From Cydia pomonella (taxonomy: Eukaryota > Arthropoda > Insecta > Lepidoptera > Tortricidae), in the NCBI RefSeq assembly GCF_033807575.1, contig NW_026907799.1, positions 62,001-126,000 of the forward strand: DNA of 64,000 nucleotides, written 5' to 3'. The position numbers and the translations under genes were made by a program. The notes under the pieces are model-generated. The model saw only the letters and a list, made by a program, of their open reading frames with translations. It was not told the origin of the DNA and searched no databases. Numbering within the stretch: position 1 is the stretch's first letter; every line of letters begins with the position of its first letter. Of the stretch, positions 42,599 to 55,512 are shown piece after piece.

Positions 42599-44001
42599 AA
42601 CAGCAAGGTTGATATTTACTATTATTAACTAAAACAGCATAGGAGGTTATGAAATACCAATTTAATTGTTGGAAGAAAAGCAGCACATTATTACAATTGC
42701 TTTCAGAGTCGAGTATAAAGAAAAAATAGTATAAATCGCTCCAGAGTACCTATAATCATATTTAGTAACTTTATTAAAAACAATGCAGGTAGGCAGTAGA
42801 TGTTACTTACATTATCTTTTCCGGTTATAGGTTATATAACTACAACACCAGAGTCAGAATTATTGCTTTGAACTCAGCAGAGCAGTTTGCTGACGACATT
42901 AAAATTTTTGTAATAAAATATGAAAGAAAAAATTTATTGCCTTTGTTTGAGGCGAAAGGAACCACCGCTCGCGCCGCTTGGCTCCGAGCCACACTATCAA
43001 AATGTATAGAGTTGAATGAATCTGTTCTGGACGACAGCGGCGGCCGCTTGCCGCGCCGCCCGCTGCTCCGCTCGCCGCGCCGCGCGTCTTTTGTGTCCAA
43101 TCCGCGGCTTAGAGACAAGAGACACGTAAGCGTATCGTAATACGCGCGTAGAACGATAGCCCTACGAGCACGTACAAGTTCAAATAAATCCGCACACGAA
43201 GCGTCTGTCGTCTATGTCTCTCGTCATTGCGACAGGCGTAGCGTAATACAGGCGTAAAAAACAAAGCTACTGACATAATCACACAATAAAAGATCTTCAT
43301 CTAACGGGAAGTAAGGTCGTCGATACATCCACCGAAGACATCTGACGCCAGTCACGCCATGATTTCACTTATAACACGATTACGCTTAGGCGACGCTTGG
43401 TGCCCAGAACACTACGCGTCTCGTTTTTCGATACGCTTACGCGACGCTTATGCGACGCCTACGCTTACGCTCCGTGTGCTTAGGGCCTTACTCTTGCAGG
43501 AGGCGTTGAATTTCCCCATTATTACTTTATCATCATCATCCCTTCATCATCAACCCTTTGACTGCCCAAGATGTAGTAATAAATATCAACCGTCAATGTT
43601 CAAGATAACGCGTCGCACACGAACGAAACGAAAAAATACACTTGTTCGCTTAATCGTTCGACTCATTATCTCGTAGTAGGAACTCGGCCCGGAATTGAGC
43701 CACTGTATAATTACGTCCAAAAGTGCTATGCAATTATATTCGTTCTCATAGAAACAGACCCTTATTGTTCTTTTGATGGAATGCGGTAATTTTCATCACT
43801 AGGGTTCATGGTTTGACTTTAAAAAAGGGAAATGGTCGACTAAATATAACATACTGAATTTCCTTCCTATGGTGTGGGCAATATCTATTAATAGTGACGA
43901 AATTTTCCTTTAGATAGGTACTTTTTATTAGATTAATAGTAGGTACCTCCTATGCTGTTTTAGTTAATAATAGTAAATATCAACCTTGCTGTTTACTGTT
44001 A
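42599..44001. mobile_element. 1.4-kb element with 50-bp terminal inverted repeats
   Basis: AAACAGCAAGGTTGATATTTAC through AACAGCATAGGAGG at left recurs inverted and unchanged by eye at 43949-44001. Inside is a GC-rich block (42960-43130) and a stretch of CGACGCTTAYGCGACGC-type short repeats (43370-43480). A 90-codon frame at 42868-43140 is not recognisable as a transposase. Confidence 0.8.
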
Positions 44002-44449
44002 TAATATAGTCTGGAACACCAATTTGTCAGTGGAAAAAGACGGCTGAGAAATGTGATGGATCTTTAATAAACATGTCCCTCGCCTTTTTCTACTGATATA
44101 TAGGTTTTCCAGACAAATTTTTCAGTCCAACGTCTTCTGGAAAATTAGTTACTACGTTATATACAACAATCAACTGTAGAAAAGCTAGTGTTTCAAACGT
44201 TTCACCTTTTTCTTTGCACACTTTTTTACTGAGCCCCAAACAGTTGCATAACTGATAGCTTCAAAAGCGTTTCGTTATTGCAATATGAATGCCAAAGAGG
44301 AACTAGTCCTCTACAGGGCTGAATCGCCCGTAACTGGGTCGCGGCTTGAAACTGTCTCAAACAACGCTAATTAGCTCAGGCTTTCTGTTGCATTTCTGTC
44401 CATTGCGAAAAGTTGCAGGCTGTGCGGTGGCCTATATATTCATGTATAC

Positions 44450-44643
44450 CAGGGGTGGCCAACTTGATTAGACCCAAGATCTCCTATTTACTAACGAAAC
44501 CCTGTGCGATCTACCAATTACATACATTTTGAAACCTTAAATGAAACTGGTCTACGTATTTATATTTTTGCCTTGCCACGATCGACTGGACTTAACAATC
44601 GCGATCGACCGGTCGATCGCGATCGACCTGTTGGCCACCCCTG
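44450..44643. mobile_element. Short hAT-type MITE with 8-bp target duplication
   Basis: 194 bp, ends CAGGGGTGGCCAAC / GTTGGCCACCCCTG, flanked by exact ATGTATAC duplications (44442-44449, 44644-44651). GATCGACC/GGTCGATC palindromes lie inside. Probably young. Confidence 0.92.
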
Positions 44644-44651
44644 ATGTATAC

Positions 44652-46489
44652 GAATGTATTCCTCAACTTCATTACAAAAAAAAAAGAAAACCGACTTAAA
44701 AAAGAATAAAATACAATAATATCCTATTTAAGTATATGCGGTACCATTGAAAAAAAAGCCGTTCGAAAGCAGTGTAAAAAGAAGCATTTTATAAAATCAT
44801 TGGCAGCTCCACTACCCGTTTCACACGATATGGAATTGATTTTATGACCTAGCCTAACCGCGCGTGAGGTGACCGGATGCTGCTGGCTCCCGGCACAGAC
44901 AAATCCATTAAATTCCTATCCCATACTCATAATAGGTTTCAAGCTTGTTTTTATGTATTCTGTACAAGATATGTGTAGTGTTGCATTGCAAGAGAGATAT
45001 GTGTAGTGGACTCGAAATTAGCTCCCTCCCACAACACCAGAATATCAAGGAACTATAAAATTGCATACAATATTCGATACATTGGTGTATTTGGTCGATG
45101 GAATGTACTCTACAGGATGATTCATGAGACGTGAGCAGGACTAAGCCTACACAATTAGTTTTTTTTTTAATACCACGACGGTGGCAAACAAGCATACGGC
45201 CCGCCTGATGGTAAGCAGTCACCGCAGCCTATGGACGTCTGCAACTCCAGAGGTGTTACATGCGCGCTTTAAAAACCTGATGAATCGTTCACATATTACA
45301 TATTTAAGTAAAACAATCACGCTTTTTTCTGTTATCTAACTTTTTTTAATGACAAATTTGATTATCTACAATCATGGACACCCTATAACACTTAATTAAC
45401 AAAGATAAAACCTCTTTAACCGTTATGACAGGAGTTAGATTATGAAGAAAATAAAATGTCACACTTGAGTGAGATACGATTTTTCAAAAGTAACCAGACT
45501 CCGATAACATTCAATTTGTCATTTGTTATGGATGAAACAAAGAGGGTGACCATAAATGTCGCACTTAAAATAAATAAATAAATTTTGAGCAGTAAAAATT
45601 AAATTAACGTTAATCTCACAAATACTGGTACGAAACAGTTGCTTATAACTTACTGAATCACCTGTATAGTTAGCAATGCAGCAAGCTAAATGAGGCTTTA
45701 ACATAAAGTACTTTATTTTCGTAAATCCACCCAAAGGGAATGACAAACCGAATCGCACACGTACAGACTGCAGAACCGTGAACACTAGTTAATAATCACA
45801 ATTTTAATACTTGTGTGCGCGATGTTACTTTGCATTGTTTCCATTGCTAATAATTGACGTCGCTTTTGAGCCAAATACCCATCCGGGACGAAACGGAGCG
45901 TTGCATTTTTGACCGAATATCTAAACAAGTACCAAAAGAAACACACTTGACTGGCCATTGGTAGACTTTACCTTGTTGGAATAAGGTTCAAGATCAGATA
46001 ACTGTGCTAAAGATGGTAGGAATGTGTTTGTATGAGAAGTGTCTTTATTTTGCAAGACGTAGCGTATACATTGCTGACATACGAGCTGGAAATACTCCTG
46101 AGTAGAGTCAATACCTGGGTGACACATTTTTCTCTAGAGTAAAATAAAACTATGAATTGTGTATATCCACTCACTTGCTTTTGGTAACTGTAGTTACCTG
46201 CTGTCACCCTTATTTTATTATAATAATAGAAGTCACTTAAAAATATGAAGCATGTGAGTGGATAGTGAACTATATTGTCTCGATTTTAACGTAAATACTT
46301 CTTTTAAAACTTTATTGTAGATGCTTTTGAATGTAAATTTAAAAAAATTGTTGGAATATATTAAAGGATGCTTATTACGAGGAATTTCGTGCAGTTACCG
46401 GCCTGTTCCTGTTTATCTGTAAAATTGTTATGGTAGCACTGTTAGATAATTATGGCGCGTTTTATCTACTCCACTACTATTTATGCTGA
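44652..46489. other. Unassigned sequence
   Basis: Low-complexity AT with repeat D at 45,155; no gene recognised. Confidence 0.4.
45155..45275 (+). repeat. Interspersed repeat D, copy 2
   Basis: CCACGACGGTGGCAAACAAG, GCCCGCCTGATGGTAAGCAG, GCAACTCCAGAGG. Truncated at its right end. Confidence 0.75.
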
Positions 46490-46757
46490 CAAAATAAAAA
46501 ATAAAAATAAATATTATGGGAAAATCTTACACAAATCGACACAGTCCTAAAGCAAGCTCAATGAGGTTTGTGTTGTGGGTACTAGGATATATAAAATAGA
46601 TATATATAGAGATAGCTACTTAAATACGTAGAAAATATCCATAACTCAGGAGCAAATATCTGTGATAAATACACAAATAAATGCCCTTACCAGGATTCAA
46701 ACCCGGGACATCCTGTTTCGTAGGCAGGGTCCCTGCCGACCAGACTAAAGCTACGCT
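46490..46757 (-). repeat. tRNA-headed SINE family A, copy 4
   Basis: Minus-strand, full span but with several substitutions, including in the head (CCGGGACATCC region). Older than copies 1 and 3. Confidence 0.8.
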
Positions 46758-46871
46758 GACTATATTGGAACTTGAAATCGTACTTTGCCCTTGGAAAAAT
46801 AAGTATCGTCTGTATTTTGAATTTCGACACCATGGAGACGGACTGTAAGTTTAGGTAAACAAACTTAAATA

Positions 46872-47025
46872 TGTACAGTCAACCAATTTGAATCCTAGGC
46901 CACTATAGAACCTTGTCGCTTTAACTACTCTATACATGACATGCATTACTCAATAAGCACTGTCGTAGAAATCATTATGACATGGTTCTATAGTGGCCTA
47001 GGAATCAAATTGGTTGACCGTACTT
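46872..47025. repeat. Foldback element
   Basis: GTACAGTCAACCAATTTGAATCCTAGG at left; CCTAGGAATCAAATTGGTTGACCGTAC at right; arms extend through CCACTATAGAACC. Very well paired. Confidence 0.85.
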
Positions 47026-47185
47026 TAGTTTTATTGATTAGTAACAGATGTCAAGATATTGTAATATATATATTGGGTATGACGCCTATAGGTAGTTAGC
47101 GGTGTAATTTCATGTCATGACACATATCAAAGATACATTGATTGAATGAGATGCGTAAAATCTAAGACAATTACGGGCTTCGAAT

Positions 47186-47398
47186 TTGACAGGTAAACGA
47201 GATGGCGTTGTACAGCTCATACATTTTGCGGTGACTCTGATTGTTAAAAGCGCGTATTGTATGTGTATTAATATATTCAATAAAATACCAGCTGAAATAA
47301 AGATATTGCCTATTAATGAATTCAAAAAGACCTTGTATAAAATACTAATTGACAATTGTTTTTACAGTATAAACGAATTTTTATTGCATACGTTTTAA
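47186..47398 (+). pseudogene. Non-LTR polymerase C-terminal fragment
   Basis: INIFNKIPAEIKILPINEFK, then LIDNCFYSINEFL and a stop, resembling the 'NKLP..IK.L....FK..L...L....YYS..EF' ending of some insect LINE polymerases. Confidence 0.65.
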
Positions 47399-47614
47399 AT
47401 GTTAATTGGGTGAATCAACTTTTTTTGTTTTGTTATCCTGTCCTGTTGTCCAAGGGACAACAGTGGCACAGTTTGTTTGAAGAGACGTTGTATGCCGTTC
47501 TATTAACATGCTTAGTAGGGGGCCCATTATGGACATTGGTTATAACGACCACAAAAACGCAAGTTTAATTCATTTAAGTACCATAAAATCAGTATTTCAA
47601 TGAACTTTTGTCCC

Positions 47615-47742
47615 CTGTAGGGCTAAGATGGTCGGCTCTTTATCATTTGTCACCATACCTGTCACGTTCTAACAAGTATGTAAGCGCGAAAGTGACGGGC
47701 ATAGTGACAAGTGATATAAATGGAACCATGATACCGCCGCTG
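47615..47742. repeat. Foldback element, GGCT(C)TTTATCATTTGTCAC type
   Basis: TTATCATTTGTCACCATACCTGTCAC pairs with GTGACGGGCATAGTGACAAGTGATAA-like sequence. A relative lies at 63,095-63,195. Confidence 0.65.
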
Positions 47743-49065
47743 AACAACTAATCGTAACCATGGCAACGAGTGACGCTAAAAAGTTGATTCTCCCAATTGA
47801 TATCTGAAAATCTTTTATAATTATTTCATCCTATTTATATATTTTTTGTAATAAACGATTTCATTAATTAATTAATTCATTCATTCATTCAAAAGTTGAC
47901 GTTTGACAATTCAGTGTCCGCAAAACATATGACACAGTACAGCGCCATCTATTTTGGATGTCAAAATAAGGAGGACGTTCTTTTCTTGGACTTTAATTCT
48001 CTTACAATCAATTCTCTTTGATCGTATACAAAGAACATTTGTAGTAATGAGTTGAATATTCTTTTAATTGTCTTGTTTATCACGCTTTATTTTTGTCTGC
48101 TATCAAGCAAACAAAAAAAGTCGAGTCGAAAAAGTATTAATTGTATGTCTTTTTAACTGTTTACTATAATATATTTCGGCGGCCGATCGTAAGATCAGGC
48201 AGATAGGGTTATTCCTAGGCATATCGAAAAAAATCTTTATCTCGTTGCCTGAGTCGACGAAGGCTCCTATTTCTAGACAGTTTGCCCTTCGGGTATCTGA
48301 AGTAACCTAACGAACCTGTCCTATTAATCTATTTTATTAATTCTTTTTATATATTTTGTTACAATAACAATATATAACTAGCTTAAATCTAAAATGGCCC
48401 TTGATGCATCGTACCAAGGATGCTGGCGGCATCAGCATACTCGTTGTATCGCAATACTGATACGTTGTGGAACGAAGCCGCCAGCTCTTCGGTCACCAGT
48501 TACGTTAACCAGACGCTTCGCGATATCTGCAAAAACTTATCTTTCTATTGATTTAATGTGGCTACCGTCAAAATATTACACAGGAACATAACGATCTTCC
48601 TAATCTTACGATGGATCGCCGACATATGCATCACAAAAATTTAAATTTAAATATCATCTCATACAAAAAGCTCAAGGATCCTTAACAGTATTTGGAGAAA
48701 AAAACAAGACAACGAATTAATTTTGACCCAAAAAATTGAAGTTACGAATATACAATGTATAAGACATCTTGCTGAAACTATTATCTTTTTAGACGAAGTA
48801 TTTCTCATGCAACTAGAAGAATTCACTGACCTATTTCGCGCAGAATACTTTATGTACATATTAAACCGTGGAGTGCAGTAAGTTTCCGTCTAGCTCGTGG
48901 AGTTTTCCGTTCAAACTTTATCCTTGTTTCATTCTAATGTTCAACACCACGAGCGAGTCGAGTTATAAAACCACTAGTTTAAGGACGCTCTTAGAATGCG
49001 CAAATTTAATAGGCGGTTTAAAAAAAAAAGTTTTATTTTCAGGCATCACGTACATTAGTGCACCC
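47743..49065. other. Unassigned sequence
   Basis: No gene or clear repeat recognised. Confidence 0.35.
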
Positions 49066-49335
49066 ATAAATAAATAAATATTATAGGGCATTATTACACA
49101 AATTGTCTAAGTCCCACAGTAAGCTCAATAAGGCTTGTGTTGAGGGTACTTAGACAACGATATATATAATATGTATGTATATAAATACTTAAATACATAG
49201 AAAACACCCATGTCTCAGGAACAAATATCCATGCTCATCACACGAATAAATGCCCTTACCAGGATTAGAACCCGGGACCTTCGGCTTCATAGGCAAGGTC
49301 ACTACCCAAGTACCCACTAGGCCAGACCGGTCGTC
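49066..49335 (-). repeat. tRNA-headed SINE family A, copy 5
   Basis: Minus-strand copy with a TAAATAAATA tail. The head carries a small internal duplication (ACTACCCAAGTACCCACTAG). Confidence 0.85.
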
Positions 49336-49521
49336 AACATATCACACTAAAGAGAATTGCTTAAAACTAATATAAAAGTAAAATAATAAATTATTACTAT
49401 TTTTTGTTCCCGTTTTCATACACTGAGAGCCATTGCCTAAACATATTACAAGTAATGTTGCGGTACACCGACATGAGGATGTTTTGACATTGCTCCCGCT
49501 CCGGTGTAGGTACATATGATT

Positions 49522-49680
49522 TAATATGTGACATTATCTATGAAAAGGGACCTTATTGTCGGTGGCGCTTACGCTTGCCATTAGCAACGTGCTCCCATAT
49601 TATAAACAACGCCGCGCTACGCAGTGCGGCGTAAAAGCAATCGACACTAAGGTCCGTTTTCATAGATAATGTCACAAATC
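49522..49680. repeat. Foldback element
   Basis: TGTGACATTATCTATGAAAAGGGACCTTA at left; TAAGGTCCGTTTTCATAGATAATGTCACA at right; internal GCCGCGC / GCGGC arms. Confidence 0.85.
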
Positions 49681-49699
49681 TAGTTTGAGTAGCTCTTAG

Positions 49700-49838
49700 A
49701 TACGCAATATACAAATACTTAAATACATAGAAAACATCAATGCCGCAGGAACAAATATCTGTGCTCATCACACTAATAAATGCCCTTACCGGGATTCGAA
49801 CCCAGGACTATCGGCTTCATAGGCAGGGTCACTACCTA
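49700..49838 (-). repeat. tRNA-headed SINE family A, copy 6 (partial)
   Basis: Only the head and proximal body remain, immediately after the foldback element ending at 49680. Confidence 0.75.
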
Positions 49839-50425
49839 GACAAATTGCGTCTGGGCAGAGATGCTGGTTTAGTTGCAGTAACAAATGGGTGATGTTACTA
49901 TAAATTAATAAATTTCCTTGATAAATTGCGTTGCTGTTGTCGCCGTATTGCTGTCGTCGTTAGAATGTTCTATCACTCACTCATTTTATTACCTCAGGAC
50001 GATCGAGAGTGACTTCGCCTAACGCCGAATGTAGCCTTTACGGTTCTATAGAGCACGTCATACTGGTACGCTTGAGAACTCGACTAGCCCCTCGCGTAAC
50101 CAATAAGAACACGCGGTGGAACTGGGTAACTTTCTACGACTACCTTCCTTAATTTTTTTAACTGTCGCGCCAATTCGAAACTTCGAAATGGAACGTGACA
50201 TTTTTCATCTGAAAATATAGAGCGTATTACTTTTTTAATATATTTTACAGATAAGTACCTGGTTTTATTACATTTAGCTTGTGGTTACTTTAGAAATTAC
50301 ACATCCTATATAATATTACAAATCTGAAAATGGATTGTTTGGATTGGTACCTCCATTAAGTAAAAACGGCTTAACAGATATGAAAATTGGCACACAAATA
50401 GTTTATAACACGGAAAAGATATTTG

Positions 50426-50582
50426 ATTTTTTTTTATGGTAGAGGAGGCAAACGAGCAGACGGATCACCTGATGATAAGCGGTTACCGCCGTCCATGGAC
50501 ACCTGCAACACCAGAGGGGTTGTAAGTGCGTTGCCGGCCTTTAAGATGGGGGTACGCTCTTTTCTTGAAGGTTTGAAGGTTG
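50426..50582 (+). repeat. Interspersed repeat C, copy 2
   Basis: Same family as 7008-7160 with few differences, followed by unrelated sequence. An ORF that crosses it is a chance frame. Confidence 0.8.
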
Positions 50583-51904
50583 ATGTTTTTGTCACGAAAT
50601 TAATACCACAAAAGGGTGCAATACGAGTTCTAAGAGGGAGGGGTGGGGTTTAACTACTTATACATAGCAAGAGGCTAATATTTAGCTATTTTAGATAGAT
50701 AGTCAAAAATACATGTTTTGTCTAGTTCGGTATTATTTACACATTAAAAACGACTATATCGGTCGCTAATATAACTTCGCCTGCTGGCTCAATTTAATCA
50801 CGAAATACAATTATTATGTTATAAAAATAAAAACCACTCGAATGAAGTGTATAATATAACACAAATATAATGTTTATTTCAATTAAACACCTATCACAAA
50901 GCAGTAAAGTCTATATTCTCCTGCCATACCCATATAGCACATATTTGATTAGATTGTTAGTAAATAACTCCTCTGCCCGATAGCAATGCTTCCTCTATTA
51001 CGGCATATGTATTTACTATGTACAATAACTCATTAGTAACTGAATGAGGTCAATTTGATAATATTCTGTGGTTTGTAATTATGTATGTAGGTATATACTT
51101 TATTGTACATAGAAATAAAAACACGAGAAACACAGTTACAGAGTAAATGGAATACAACAAAGGCGAACTTAACCCTGTATGGGATCTCTTCAAAAACAAA
51201 AGTGGCGCCGAATTTTAAAATTTAACACATATTAGTGAAATAATAAGGATCAAAGTCAAATGGCGTTCTATAAGTTTTAAGCATGTGTCGATAGATGGCA
51301 GTAAATTTACTGTAGATACAAAAAATTTCTTTGTCAATCCATCTCTATTTCAAATTCTCTTTGGAAGCGACGAAAGAGCTTGTAGACGGTCTTACCCGAT
51401 ATACCATTCTCCACGTTGACCTTGGTCGGTTATGTATTTAATGTCTACTATGTTTTGACCTTGTGAGTCGTGACTTGGCCGATTTATTTCATTGAAATGA
51501 TAACCTCTGAACTTGATCACCCCAAAGTTGCTATAATCAATATCGTTTGTTCAACGTTGAGACCTTGAATGTCATAATCATAACATTTCTGATAATACGT
51601 AAACTTAAATTCTTATTATGACATATTATTGGAATAATGTGAATGCAGTTATTTCTATTTGGCAATGTTATCATTAATGCCATATTTCTATGAAAATGTG
51701 ATGTTTATAATATAATGACAACCCATACTTTTTTCTGTTCAAGTCGGTGCAACAACGGTGTCAAAGCAACTTAATTGACCTGTCTGACAACCCTTCTCTA
51801 AAGTCGCCAGGCAAAGATCGATTTTGTCTTTACCACCATCTAAATCACTTCTGTCACCTCCCAACACCAGTCACGGCGGACGGTCACGAATCCATCTTAT
51901 CTGC
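50583..51904. other. Unassigned sequence
   Basis: No gene recognised. 51,740-51,900 is less AT-rich and preceded by a pyrimidine tract ending AAG, without a recognisable product. Confidence 0.35.
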
Positions 51905-52250
51905 GTCTCCGACCCTCCGTGGGAAGCGATCTTGTACCGTTTAACATTGTTTGTCCCGTGTACCCACGCGATGGTACCTACCGAGAAAGTAGCAGAATAA
52001 AGATTGCGAGTATCAATGACATGGTTTCTAGGATCAATAATTTTTGTAATGCTACTGCTTAAGTGTGAACCCTCCGTGGGAAGCAACCTTGTACCGTTTT
52101 GACAATGTTTGTCCTGTACCCACGCGGTGTCGAGAAAGTAGCATCTAATTTTGAAGATGAGCGAAATAATTTCGCCGAAATTTGCTAATTTATCATTATC
52201 AATGACAATCCACAATTTTGTAATCCTCCTACTTAATTGTGAAAGTTAAA
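51905..52250 (+). repeat. Two tandem ~165-bp units
   Basis: CCCTCCGTGGGAAGC, CTTGTACCGTTT, TGTTTGTCC, CCCACGCG and GAGAAAGTAGCA occur in order at about 51,913 and again at about 52,068. Confidence 0.78.
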
Positions 52251-53606
52251 TGTTTTATCTCCTTCACGTGAAACGCCTAAACGGATTTTGATGAAATTTG
52301 GCACAGTGATATTTTATAATGTAGAAAACAACAATACATTATACTTTATTTCCGGGATTGATGTTCTAAGAGCGTGCTACTGTGGTTGGGGTTGCTGTTT
52401 AACATTGGTCGCAGTGGGCAAAGCAATTTTCTTATAAAATTGGCGGCAGATATTGTGAAGAAGTTCAAAACACTCGAAAAAGTCGAAAATAATGCGTCCC
52501 AGGTGTCTTCTATGTGCCCTTGCTTGCGTGTTGGCTATCTGGACTTCGTGGCATTGGTCGTTTTGTCCCCCGTGAAGTGTCGTTCGTCCTCTTAGGAGAG
52601 CGCGCATCTAGTTTGGAAACCTAATCTCTTAAAAGTTCTGAACAATAACAGTAATTTACAAAATCTGGGCTACAGTTTCGACTTTCACGGATGAAATTTG
52701 TAGGTGTTGGCCATTGTGTGGCTTAATCCGAAGTCCAATAAGGCTCGAGCATGCAAAACTTCTTCCTACACAATCTAAATTTGGTTGTTATTGCGGCAAA
52801 CTGGAACGAATACAAAAGGAGTAGGTATACTAAAAATATATTATAATTTGTAAATAAAGTTTGTGTAATTTCTAAAGAGTTTATACGTCTTGATAAAAAT
52901 GGATCGAGATTTTTTGGTAGTAGGTACTTATCCGTAAGTATTTCGATGCGTATACATCACGGCTCCCTACGTAGATACGCGTACGTGCAAATGTTGCTTG
53001 TAATGTTTGGAATTATATCCATTATATGGCTTACGTGCCTGTAATGTGTAGGGCGCGCAATCCAAGCGATGTGACAGTTGATATATAACTTCATATTGTT
53101 ACCGACGTGTGGGGTACACGCAAGCATCTGACACATCACTTTACCAAAACGAGATTTATGTATCCCGGTATTCGAAGCAGTTTTGGGTTGGTTAATTAAA
53201 TATTCATCTGACAATGGCAATTTGCCGTACAGTGCTGGCCCAACACGTAGATATTGATCCTTCGTTGCTTACCGATCCAGCAATGAACAAGATTTTTTTT
53301 TATTGTCAAATTGGTAAATTGGTGCATGGAAATAAACTCAGATTGCAACTGCTCTAATACTCTGTTATGGCCTCCATTTTCATTTCGATACTTCGCTGTT
53401 ACACCGTTAATTTGTTTACACTTGTTTGAACAAAGCCGCTCGTAAAGTTTGTCTACGTTTCTGTTTGCTGTTGGAAAAGCTGCTTGGCGAGAGCAATTAT
53501 CAAGAAATTATTGATTATACTTATTTTCGTTTATTATTGTTGCTCGTTCTAACAATGTAATTAGTTTTCCGCCTACACTTTGTTTACGTTCAATGTTATG
53601 TTCAAC
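52251..53606. other. Unassigned sequence with two opposed short open frames
   Basis: Minus strand 52957-53268 is open for about 104 codons (includes HKSRFGKVMCQMLACTPHVG). On the plus strand, 53214-53357 is open for 47 codons from ATG (MAICRTVLAQHVDIDPSLL). I recognise neither. Confidence 0.4.
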
Positions 53607-53893
53607 ATTGACGGATTCCTTGGTTTGCAGGGTTAAATATGGCCAGATCAGATGTTGTTACTGCTCTCAAGCTGCGTTCCGGACACATTCCACTTAATAG
53701 TTTTGGATTTATAATGGGTAAGAACCAGTCACCAAACTGTACCGAATGTGAAGTGAAAGAAGATGTGTTCCATATCTTGGTGGAATGTGTTCGAAACGAG
53801 GCTGAGAGGATAAACTTCATGCAAAAATACAATTGTAATTTATATAATATAGGTGAAGTTAATTTAATTTTAGCCTACCCGCAATCAAAACAG
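53607..53893 (+). pseudogene. LINE polymerase tail, 5' part (split by insertion)
   Basis: Reads PWFAGLNMARSDVVTALKLR, GHIPLNSFGF, then PNCTECEVKEDVFHILVECV, a C-terminal zinc-finger-like domain of non-LTR polymerases, up to PQSKQ. It resumes in phase at 56402 after a 2.5-kb element. Confidence 0.82.
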
Positions 53894-54827
53894 CACGGCT
53901 AGCACATGACGGGCGCGACAGTCGACAGGCGAGAAAATGCCGCGACATAGAGCTTTCTCGCGAATCGGTAGCATAAGACGCGCGCGACAACCCGCTGTCT
54001 CGCGGACAAATGTCAAAGCGACATAATTTTGTCGTTTGACAGTTCCACGCGGGATACTCTCGAAACTCGTAGCACAAGTGCACTATGGGAGAGAAAATAT
54101 CCCGCGTTTCAACGTCAAAAGGAGAGAAACTGTCTTCGAGGCTAGAGGGTCGCGAGAAGCATATTTTGTCGAAGTTTTGTTGACTTTGGTCCTAAAAGAA
54201 AGTTAATTTTCTATATTTTGTATTTATTTCATACTACAGCAATAATCTGAGTAATTTTAATATGAATCCTGAGTTTTATGATGTGTCCGTTAGCTAGGTA
54301 GGTAAGGTGTAGGTACGTGGTATTGCTTTATAACATACCTATTAAGATACCTATATCTATATATCATGCCGGTAATAACAAAATGATTGTATTTTTTCAC
54401 ATTTACTTGTTTGTTCTCTTAAGTTAAATGAAAACCCGACAGAAAAATTAAAAGCCTAAGATTGTGCCACCACATCAACAAAGCAAACAGTTTGATGGCG
54501 AATTGACTGGAGGGTGATTAATAGAAATTACTTTGTGGAAATCCGTATTAATTGATACAAAAATATTACTTCGCTATCCACGAAATAATTAAGTGCTAGT
54601 CAATCAGTGCTAACTCGTTACACTTACACGCGTATTTTTACAGTCAATGCATGCAACCTACCACCTAAAAAATATATATACGCAAATAGTTAAATAAACC
54701 ACCACCTAAGTACAAAAACTCGTCACGTGCTTCAATTGATTGTGGGATATAAACCGCGGTCTTGGGGTTTAATTATAGGTATATCCGGGTACTAATGATT
54801 TATAATATGTGTACAAAAACGCACCAC

Positions 54828-55048
54828 CTAGAGAGGATGGGAGAGGATCGTGCTATGAGAAGAGTGTATGTGGGGCACCCGGGTGGAAAACGTCCGCTGG
54901 GCGTCCCAGATACCGCTGGAGTGACGAAGTCCTAAAAGACCTTTTCGCCCTCGGAATACCCTACTGGCGTAAAGTGGCGCAGGATAGGGCAGAGTGGCGC
55001 TCTCTTGCGTCAGAGGCCAAGATCTTGTTTGGGTCACTGAGCGAGTGA
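54828..55048 (+). pseudogene. LINE polymerase C-terminal fragment in the 2.5-kb element
   Basis: GRPRYRWSDEVLKDLFALGI, then KVAQDRAEWRSLASEAKIL and a stop, followed by (GTA)n. The upstream homologous part (RRVYVGHPGGKRP) lies in another frame, so there is a frameshift near 54,900. Confidence 0.85.
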
Positions 55049-55321
55049 AGTAGTAGTAGTAGTACAAAAACGCAATGTATTTTAAAACTTTGGAGAAAGC
55101 CTTCAGATTGGGTAAGGTAACCTACACCTACTGTACTTAGGTACCTATTACTTACCCTAAGTAGGTGTCTAAGTACACTTTTGTTACTATATGCATTATG
55201 CATTATTTTATTATACGCAGATAATAAAATAATGCAAAATAATGAATCTGGCAGCCCAACTCAACCTCCACCTTACAAAAGGCCACGGCCGTAATACGAG
55301 TATTCTGTAGTTACCACCCTA

Positions 55322-55512
55322 ATGTACGATTCCCACCGACTGGCTGGACTCAGGCCGCACCGGAGCGCATTTTTAATGTGCCTATATATTATATATCGCA
55401 GAAGCGATAGAATCCGTCCGGAGGCGTCTCCGCGTCCGCGAGCAGCCGACCGGCTTGCGGCCACATAAATGAGAAATGCGATCCGACTCCGCCCGTTCGG
55501 TGGGAGTCGTAG
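55322..55512. repeat. Foldback element
   Basis: ACGATTCCCACCGA at left and TCGGTGGGAGTCGT at right, with further pairing of GCGCATTTTTAATGTG against CACATAAATGAGAAATGCG. GC-rich arms. Confidence 0.7.

Noticed and set aside
42868..43140. 90-codon frame in the 1.4-kb element as a transposase
   Set aside because: No recognisable catalytic motif; the overlapping minus frame is equally open because the block is GC-rich.
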